DNA from: Polytrichum commune
Lineage: Eukaryota; Streptophyta; Polytrichopsida; Polytrichales; Polytrichaceae
Direction of reading: 5' to 3'
Assembly: GCA_950295325.1 (NCBI GenBank)
Contig: OX485807.1
Span: 47,398,440 to 47,462,439, forward strand
DNA: 64,000 bases
A program made the translations under genes and the position numbers. This document shows, piece after piece, positions 56,691-64,000 of this stretch (position 1 is the first letter of the stretch; each line of letters opens with the position of its first letter). Below the pieces are notes generated by a model. That model saw only the letters and a list, made by a program, of their open reading frames with translations. It was not told the origin of the DNA and did not search any database.

Positions 56691-57974
56691 TCTACTTCTG
56701 TGGAACAGGTTATATCCCTTGAGCATACACTTCTCCCATTTGGAGGATCTCTGGTGAACGAAACCCCGTTTTTTCAGCGTGAACGAAATCCGATAGCTCG
56801 GTCAGTATCGATTTCAAGCTTCTAATGGAAATGAGAAACTACAAATCATGAGCTCCAATATGTCCGAAATTTCACGCAGACTTTCGCAATCTTAGGTGCG
56901 AGCTGTTCTGGTAGTTTGATGCAGTCATACTATAGGGTCGCTCTAGTGCTGGAAACTTCGAGGAGAATTTTTGGGAGCCTTTAAACTTACTCAAATGCAA
57001 CCTCAACGTTGCGAGAACGGCTGTTTGAGCTTTCTTTGCACGAGGCTAACTTGGTTTCAGATGTCTGCACAAATACCAATTGATCGAAGGAGGCTTTAAA
57101 AAAGAGAGTAGACGGGGCACCTCGTATTTCTGATTAGAGGAGAATCATGGTATGGTCTAATTTATGCGCAAGTTTTGCTGGTAGTATGTTTTTCTGATCA
57201 TTTACTACGTCATTGCAGGAAACTCTTGGGTCGAAATCAGAGGATTCTGGACATGCAACCGACATCAAAGCCGGCTTTTCAGTTTGTGGATTACCCCTAT
57301 CTACAAAAACACCAGTTGGAAACAGTCATGCTCAAAGGAAGGGAGCAGTCATTAGGATGGCTTGCTCTCCACAAATCGTCTCTTGAAGCTCCGCCTTCTT
57401 AAGCTCAGCAACAGAAATTTGGCGTGGAGGCGCTCATACTCTACATATTGCAGGAGTGATTAAAGAATGGAGGGATTTCATTCTATGTTGGACGTGCCTG
57501 CTGGTCGTGAATAACCGTCCTCTGAGGCCTCCTTACGGCCTGAACCTTGTCTGGTACACTCGAGGCTTTCCGTTTGCTTTGTAGATACTTCTGTAGCCTT
57601 TGCCGCAGCCATGTTAGCGCATGTGAGTTGGAATTAGTTCACCACACACTCTTGATGTCAATAACTCTCCCTGTCCAGCATGTAGCATCAAACTTGCCTG
57701 CATTCACATCGCCGTGCACAGACGTTGTGATATATTTCCTTCCATTTCTTTCTTACCAGGGAAGCAGTAGGATAGAGCAACAAATTTAGGCATCAAAGAC
57801 AAATTATAGCGGCCATGCACTTTCCAGTGCGCTCTGAGGAAGATCTCACTCGGGCGCATCAGCTGATGAGGAATCCATGGACTATCCCATCCGTTTGTAT
57901 TATGGGGCTGGCGTGCCAATTGTGAGTTCCTGAAGTTTGGTGCAACAACTATAGCCCGAGCCTACGTTCTGTTA
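56691..57974. other. Upstream region of the membrane-protein ORF
   Basis: A possible exon at about 57217-57402 (RKLLGRNQRIL to LEAPPS, then TAA) follows a good acceptor (TCATTGCAG) but is unrecognised. It could belong to a decayed or small gene. No other features were found. Confidence 0.3.
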
Positions 57975-58901
57975 ATGGTAACAATAATCGGCGTGCTTCT
58001 GATGCCGTTGACACTGACTTTCAGTGTCTGGGAGGATGTGGCACTTCACTATGTCGGCTCTTTCACCGACGCTCTCGCTCTCCATCGGAAGAAATGGAAG
58101 AGGTGGGGGAGAAAAACGTCACAGATAGGCATCAAAGCATTCATCTGCTTCCTCCAGACGTGGGGCAACTTGGTAGTTCAACAACTTGCCCTGCTCTTGA
58201 TTACCTACTACACAGCGCCGACCAAAGCATTCTGGGCGTACCTCTGCCTCGTAGTCTTCGGTTTCGTCTTACAATGGCTTGGGGATACAGAATTGGATAT
58301 ATCCAAAGCCTGGTGCCTGTGCCTTGCGACCACGTTCGGATTATACCACCTTGTGTACCTGTCAAACCTCTGGGGCATGGGATTCAAAGGTTGCCACCCA
58401 ATCACCAGAGTTGCCTTCTTGACCACAACGTACTACATCAAAGCGGCTGATGATGACCTCTTAAGCCCTGTCTGTGATGAATTTGCAAAGCTCATGCCAC
58501 ATGCTATTGAAGATACAAACACAAAAATCGAGCTTCAATGCCCGGTACCTTACCCTCTGAACCTCATTTTCAGCTCCTCTTCAACGGTTCATCTAAAATG
58601 GATGCAAGGGGGAGGCGGATCAGGGACCCTGGAAGTCGATCACAAATTCTTAACAAAAGTGTTTTGTATTACAATCCCCTCCATAGAAACCGATTACCAA
58701 TTCCGGCTACTGTGTTGTGAGTTCGGGTGTGCTAGGGTTTTCAGGTTCATGAGGGGCGTGGCAAGTGCGAATGAAGTTTTCATGAAAAATGTCGACGACA
58801 TCTCGCATTGTTACAGCCTTCGAGAGACCATCACATTCGTGGCCAATCCTCACAATGAGCTGATCAGAAAGGACTCAGACGAGGAGAACTGGTGCTGTTG
58901 A
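57975..58901 (+). CDS. Unrecognised membrane-protein ORF, 308 aa
   Basis: The ATG at 57975 opens MVTIIGVLLMPLTLTFSVW, a hydrophobic segment. A basic stretch RKKWKRWGRK follows, then segments around LALLLITYYTAPTKAFWAYL, LCLVVFGFVLQWL and AWCLCLATTFGLYHLVYL, giving three or four likely membrane helices in residues 1-140. The C-terminal half is soluble in character and Cys-containing (LLCCEFGCARVFRFMRG), ending DSDEENWCC. It is a single uninterrupted frame with normal amino-acid composition, so probably real, but I do not recognise the family. Upstream exons are possible. There is no operon-like neighbour. Confidence 0.5.
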   Translation: MVTIIGVLLMPLTLTFSVWEDVALHYVGSFTDALALHRKKWKRWGRKTSQIGIKAFICFLQTWGNLVVQQLALLLITYYTAPTKAFWAYLCLVVFGFVLQWLGDTELDISKAWCLCLATTFGLYHLVYLSNLWGMGFKGCHPITRVAFLTTTYYIKAADDDLLSPVCDEFAKLMPHAIEDTNTKIELQCPVPYPLNLIFSSSSTVHLKWMQGGGGSGTLEVDHKFLTKVFCITIPSIETDYQFRLLCCEFGCARVFRFMRGVASANEVFMKNVDDISHCYSLRETITFVANPHNELIRKDSDEENWCC

Positions 58902-61368
58902 TATCAGGTGAGTTCAAGTATCTTGATGATAAATGCTTTCGCGGATTAAATCAGGAAAGTGCGAAAACAAGTCAAAGAACCTCAAGCTTTGAGAAATCGT
59001 GGGAGGTCAACAGTTACTTGAACCACAAGTACGTCAAATAACTAGAGCATTTAGAGAAGAAAACAATTCTTTGCTTACTCTCAATATTGCGTGTGCAACG
59101 TATGCTTTAACCCCGATTATCATGTGTAGTTTCATTGATTTGTAGGTCTGCAAAAGTAGGCTGTCGCCTATCTACATGCAGAGAGCCTCATACGATCGCA
59201 GATTGATGCGCACTGAGCAATGTGATTGAATTATCATTGACAACACTGATAGCTATCAATGTCGTTTGCATGCAACGAGACTTTGCTAATTTTGTGGATT
59301 TCCAGAATCGTTTCGTCTAAGCAACATTTACTGGGCCTTGCAGGCGTGGTAAATACTTCAATGTTCGCAAGTCAGGGTCAGCTCGGAGAAGGGAAAAATG
59401 GTCTGGAAGAAGCTCAACATTGAGCAAACCACAGATATCTCCAAGTTATTGACATAACATAAACGATCACCTATCCAAGAGTGATCAGAACTCATCACAA
59501 TTTGTCATCCATGGAGCGACCTTCAAGGAAGCTACCATAAGTTCATGTTGATGACGACATCGATCCCTACGTGTATTGGAATGACCCATGGTTCATGCAA
59601 ATAAAATATGGTCGTGAGCTTATAGGCTTGCCATACTTGGAGGGAAACAAGATGATCAAGTGCGATGTTCTCTCAGGCATCCGGAGCAACACCCCATTGT
59701 AGGCCAGGTGATCGACAACATTGTGTCGGCGCGCATCGAGTTGTGCCCTGCCAACCTCAAATATGAGGCATCTTGGCTAATATTTAGCTACCAAATTTGT
59801 GTATAAAATTAGAATGACTTAGTGCATTGATTTCATGTTCGATCAATGTTGGTTGCCCAAATCCAGTCTCCCAGTTTTCCCTTCTCGTCTTATTCGCATT
59901 CGGTATTCAACCATAATAGATGTTTTAAGGTCTAGTAGGGTTTCTAGGTACACCAATATATTATCAACCACCTTAAGTTTGCAATCTCTCTCTTCAAAGA
60001 GTTGTGATTCCCTCTGCAATCGTAATTTCTACACGAGATACATACAACCTACGGTTTCTTTCAGGTCAGAGTAAGTCTTCCACAAGTGAAAGTTCATCAA
60101 AGGAATGACAATAGATACTTATATACTGAGATTTGTTGTAACAAAATTTGTTTATTTTTATATGATGGTTGTTCTTATTTGATCCTAGATAGAGTTGGTA
60201 GTAGAAGGTTCATTGAACTATTGTCACCTTGACTTTTGTAATTTTGATATTGGTTGTTGGTTTAATGTAATGTATCATGATGTTTCAAAGTTACGATCCA
60301 TGCTTGTCACTAAGACTTTAAATTTCCTTTCAGTAAGATTAAGCTAAGATTATGGTGGGTTCATTGTAGCACACGATGACACATGACAATATCGCTTAAT
60401 TTACAGCCCATCTCAAATCATGCTTATGAATATTTTTGCTTGTATTTTATGAGCCCTACAAACCCATACATTACACAACCCTTAATATTGTGGGCACTTC
60501 CAACTCCGCTAAAATTTGGGGCCATTGGGTTGGCTCAAGAACTGTCCCATCCGATTATTGATTGCAAATTGCAAGAGTGTCAATTGTAAGTTTTAATTTC
60601 TAATTTGAGATGCTATTTAAGTTTTGGGAGGTCAAAGTGAAGGGTTTTTTTTCTCGTTGAATGATCACACATGCCCTCCCCATTTGTGCTGAGTTATTTT
60701 GAATCTAGTCTAATGATTGACATATGTTAAGGCCAAAATTTTCAATCTCGTCGTAATTGTATTCTTTTTTTTGGCGGCCTTTCATAATTACAAGTTTTGT
60801 CACACACCACTCAAATATAGGTGTATTTGTAGCTAGCCTTAGATGTGTAGCTCCTTTTTCTTCTTTTCACATTGGTTTTCTTGAAGTTGGAGTTTTGTGT
60901 GTCCACAAGAACCCATATTACTATTTCTCAACCCATGCTAAATCTTCAAGTTAAAATTAGTGTCGGTCACAATCATTGTTTGTCTAGGAAAGTGACCTAG
61001 GTAACTATTCTATTTTATGTGTGTGTGTGTGTGTGTTTTTTGGAACTAACAAGGTGTCAATCGGAAGTCTCAGGAACCAAGAAGAGGGGAAGACATGGGA
61101 TCTTGGACCACATCTTTCCATCCTGACCAACCAATGAAGATGGCCAACATTACTTGTTCTCACATGAATTTTCCACCCACAATAATAGGATGATTTACTA
61201 TAGCACCATAACCATGTTTGAGATTAAGTAACAATTTGCAAGCAATAGATTTCTTCTGTGGAATTTTTCATTCTGCAAGGTAATCTTAATTATTAAACAA
61301 TAACAAAAGCCCTAAGGCTTCTCAACATTGACATTCTAAAATTCTAAGAGCTGGTCCAAAATTGTATT
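58902..61368. other. Intergenic DNA with a decayed coding fragment
   Basis: A frame at 59541-59702 (VDDDIDPYVYWNDPWFMQ, YLEGNKMIKCDVL) reads like coding sequence but is cut by a TAA before and a TAG after, and is unrecognised. A relative of the 6.2 kb repeat is at about 60660-60830. A (TG)n microsatellite is at 61019-61036. Confidence 0.35.
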
Positions 61369-61639
61369 CACTACAACAAAACACGTCTTTTACAACTAGG
61401 TTTTTTAAGTCCTACGAGTGAGAAAATCCAGACTTTACTGACGTGAAAAACGACCAGTTGCTTCAGACAAGCAGTAAAGTCTGGTCATAGTCATGTCGGA
61501 CAAGACGTTCCCAATGGACACGTTCCCAATGGCAGTGAGGTTTGGGGTGCTCCGCGTGCTTCACTTCATAAAGTCATGTCCTACTTCACTATGCCTCGTC
61601 AATATAAGCAACATAATACACGTCACCATATAACTCCCT

Positions 61640-62070
61640 TTAGTAATCTCGGACAAGTCATGTAGGTGTGTACTAACTTTTGCACTTCACTACACAAAGT
61701 TATATATGTGAAATGAAAAAAGATCTTCATATCACTCCCTCTAGTAATCTCGGACAATAACGAAGGAGATCCATAACTTTACGTAGTAAGTGCGTGTGAC
61801 TTATTATAGTAAACAAATCCGCCAATGATATAGAATTCTCACTTTATGGCGTAATATCCAGTGGAGTAAAGTAATCATGTAGGGGTGTACTAACATTCGC
61901 ACTTCACTACACAAAGTCATCTTACGGGTAATGAATTGAATTCTCCACGTCACTGCCCTTAGTAATCACGGACAGTAACGCATGACATCCATAACTCGGT
62001 ATAGTAAGTGCATATGACTGGTTTTAGTAAACATCTTCGGCAATAGCATATATTTCTCACTGTTTGGCGG
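61640..62070. repeat. CACTA subterminal direct repeats, about 217-bp period
   Basis: Units at about 61655-61850 and 61872-62068 share GTCATGTAGG-GTGTACTAAC, TTCGCACTTCACTACACAAAGT-like, TAGTAATC-CGGACA-TAACG and GATCCATAACT. The TAGTAATC-CGGACA word occurs three times, including one at about 61641. Confidence 0.7.
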
Positions 62071-62618
62071 ATGGACCTACTTTACTATGTGTAGTAACTT
62101 TTGTATCAACCATTTTTATTTGGCTTACTTTGTGGAGTCATATGGTTGTCATATGTCATTATTGCTACTAACTGATAGTGAACTTTATATGGCTTTGCAA
62201 AGTGACATGTTCTGGATACATATGACTGTACTTACTACAACTAGTAACATGAGGTCAACTCATCACAGTTAGATGTTAATGGCATGCACAAAATAATTTG
62301 CTTAGTTATACTAACAATACTATGTTGAGTCATCTAATGGATGGTCGTTTCACTTTGAGATGCAAGTTGATTCTATAAACAAACATTCATTTACGACATA
62401 CAGTAAAGTGCATAATACATTCCTCCACCAAGTGCAGTCACACAAACATGGTTCCAATGTTTTACTATCAAATTCATAAGGGTACAAATAGTATGTCATT
62501 CATGTTCCACATTTCACTACTAGCAATGATAAATACTACACTCCGAGGTTCTATAAGTCTGAATATCAATATTGTTCTACATGTCCACACTACACTCACG
62601 CAGGTGCATACAACCTAA

Positions 62619-63135
62619 GGGCATCTGTAGTGGATCTAGGTAAAGCTCACTGCAAACCAAAACCTATCTTTTGACTGACCTAAAATTAGAAACTGAAATT
62701 ACCATCATTAGAAGCACACCTAAATAAACGTGAGATATTTCTCAAGAAGAAAGAGTTGTAAAAATTTGACGTAGGTGAAATCCCTCATTGAAAACACCAC
62801 ATTTTCAAAATTTAGAGGGAGTGCACCAAATCTTGCTTTAAAATGGAAAGATCCTCCCACACTCCCTCTAAATGTCAAAAATTTGGAGGGAGTGTGGGAG
62901 GATCTTTCCATTTTAAAGCAAGATTTGGTGCACTCCCTCTAAATTTTGAAAATGTGGTGTTTTCAATGAGGGATTTCACCTACGTCAAATTTTTACAACT
63001 CTTTCTTCTTGAGAAATATCTCACGTTTATTTAGGTGTGCTTCTAATGATGGTAATTTCAGTTTCTAATTTTAGGTCAGTCAAAAGATAGGTTTTGGTTT
63101 GCAGTGAGCTTTACCTAGATCCACTACAGATGCCC
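62619..63135. mobile_element. 517-bp near-perfect palindromic (fold-back) MITE
   Basis: The left arm beginning GGGCATCTGTAGTGGATC is repeated inverted almost without change to the right end. The centre is near 62877, with only a small asymmetric core. TAA flanks both ends (62616-62618 and 63136-63138), as for PIF/Harbinger. The two predicted 63-residue peptides on opposite strands (62720-62911 and 62843-63034) are nearly the same only because of the palindrome and are not genes. It is inserted within a CACTA-associated coding exon. Confidence 0.92.
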
Positions 63136-63690
63136 TAACACAATCATTTGGCCAAAGAACATAGTGGCCTTTTGCGTTGCCGATTGTAGTGATTGGAGGG
63201 TCGTCTTCAGAGAGGGGAATACATAGGGGATAGTCATCTTTATATGTCTCCGTAAATGTGAGAGATATGTAGCCACCGCCAATCACCTTATTGTGCAACA
63301 TCCCACCTGCTAGGTTCTTTATAATACCCTTTCCAATGAATGTCGTTTTCAAGTCTTCTTCTTCATGACCACAAATATGAACCACATCCCCCGCATTCTG
63401 CAAAAGTGCAACAACCACGTGTTAGTGTTTGAATTACATTAGGGCAAGGTTATGAATTCAACAACAAAATATCGTTGCATGTTTCCTAGCAAGTGCGTAC
63501 CAATTCGAGGCCGGTTTTGGTCTTCTTTGAAGCCTTGGTGGCAAGGGGAGGTTTATCCACTCGACGTTTGTCCACCACCTGTTTGTTATTTAATGAGCTA
63601 CTTCTCAGTTTCTCTACAACGTCGCATTTCTTTAAAATTGGCAGAGCCTCCAATGTCAACTTCTCGCCTTCAGTCAGTCGTGCATGCTTC
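63136..63690 (-). pseudogene. CACTA-associated protein fragment (DUF8039-like), interrupted
   Basis: Two exons: 63690-63501 (EALPILKKCDVVEKLRSSLN to KKTKTGLEL) and 63397-63136 (NAGDVVHICGHEEEDLK through IGNAKGHYVLWPNDCV), joined in phase 0 with GTACGC donor and TTTTGCAG acceptor. The final segment matches the pattern of a domain common in plant CACTA-type and related proteins (T-(I/V)-G-x-A-x-G-x-(Y/F)-V-x-W-P). I name it DUF8039-like from memory of that pattern only. The second exon is cut by the palindromic MITE, after which the frame continues briefly into MITE sequence. Upstream exons lie beyond 63690 or outside the window. Confidence 0.5.
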
Positions 63691-64000
63691 TATTTAGGGA
63701 CACCATCTTTTTTGGCATCCCCACCATACGCATTGATGCCTTGGCTGCTCGATAGCGCCCGAACTGGTCGAATTACACTATTGGAAATCTCATTTACCTG
63801 TGAATGTCGACTTCCATTGCGACTTTACAATAATATTAATGTATTGGTATTACTTGGAGTGTTCCTGAATTCCACTTTAAACCTGACTAACTAAGAATGT
63901 TAGAGCAAGTGCACCGGTTGATGTATCTATACCAATAAACATCTACTATGAATGAAAATTGGATACGTTGATGCAAAATTTGTTGAGATGGTCCCACCCA
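63691..64000. other. Window end, interior of the probable CACTA element
   Basis: No supported exon. The open plus-strand frames over 63452-63894 are antisense shadows of the CACTA-associated exon. Confidence 0.3.

Larger units (their letters stand above)
61369..64000. mobile_element. Left part of a probable CACTA (En/Spm) element, running off the window
   Basis: CACTACAACAAAACACGTC at 61369 fits the plant CACTA terminus (CACTACAA-AAAA), preceded by ATT, which would be the 3-bp target duplication. Direct subterminal repeats follow, as in this superfamily, and then minus-strand exons of an element-associated protein. The right end is not in the window, so the call rests on the terminus and its context. 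Confidence 0.55.

Noticed and set aside
62720-63034. Two nearly identical 63-residue peptides on opposite strands
   Set aside because: Produced by the palindromic MITE and not by duplicated genes.

Overview
The window is nuclear DNA of a land plant. It has spliceosomal introns, a short GPI-anchored arabinogalactan peptide, a plant-type major facilitator transporter, a PDRG1-like prefoldin-family protein, and plant DNA transposons of at least five superfamilies (MULE, PIF/Harbinger, hAT, pogo/Tc1-mariner, CACTA). No bacterial signal (operons, ribosome binding sites) is present. I cannot name the species. Compact introns and lineage-unknown ORFs would suit a non-seed plant, but that is inference.

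Layout. 1-5.4 kb: diverged tandem repeats, then a seven-exon coiled-coil gene (+) with a degenerate 5S rRNA-like sequence in one intron. 6.2-12.6 kb: a five-exon MFS transporter gene (-) whose exon boundaries close to a 510-aa protein. A partial tandem copy of its last exon and an older relic lie downstream of it. 14-19 kb: repeat-rich DNA with a Harbinger-type MITE, an (ACCAAGTA)-like minisatellite and a small pogo-like element. 19.3-24.0 kb: a 4.66-kb PIF/Harbinger element with broken transposase and Myb-like genes plus a third, hAT-like gene. 24.8-25.1 kb: an empty-site MITE. 26.2 kb: the PDRG1-like gene (+). 29.9-32.7 kb: a second copy of that MITE carrying three further transposons. 33.7 kb: the arabinogalactan peptide gene (+). 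36.6-37.6 kb: an unrecognised 339-codon ORF (-).

38.47-51.77 kb: a 13.3-kb MULE with 49/50-bp TIRs and a perfect 9-bp target duplication. It carries two convergent genes, a MULE transposase with DDE and SWIM motifs (-) and a C48/Ulp1-like protease gene (+), the Kaonashi/ULP-MULE plan. Between the 3' ends is a kinesin motor-domain fragment bracketed by 70-bp direct repeats. The transposase gene is split by a 2.15-kb solo-LTR-like insertion with a perfect 5-bp target duplication. The MULE coding frames are nearly continuous but hold five in-frame stops and one frameshift.

51.8-64 kb: low-coding DNA with a GC-rich repeat block, a five-unit tandem array (55.6-56.7 kb), an unrecognised membrane-protein ORF (57.98-58.90 kb, +), and the left end of a probable CACTA element (61.37 kb onward). 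A near-perfect 517-bp palindromic MITE is inserted in a CACTA-associated coding exon.

The ordinary host genes appear to be the coiled-coil gene, the MFS gene, PDRG1-like, the AG peptide and perhaps the two orphan ORFs. Most of the remaining annotated sequence is transposon or repeat.
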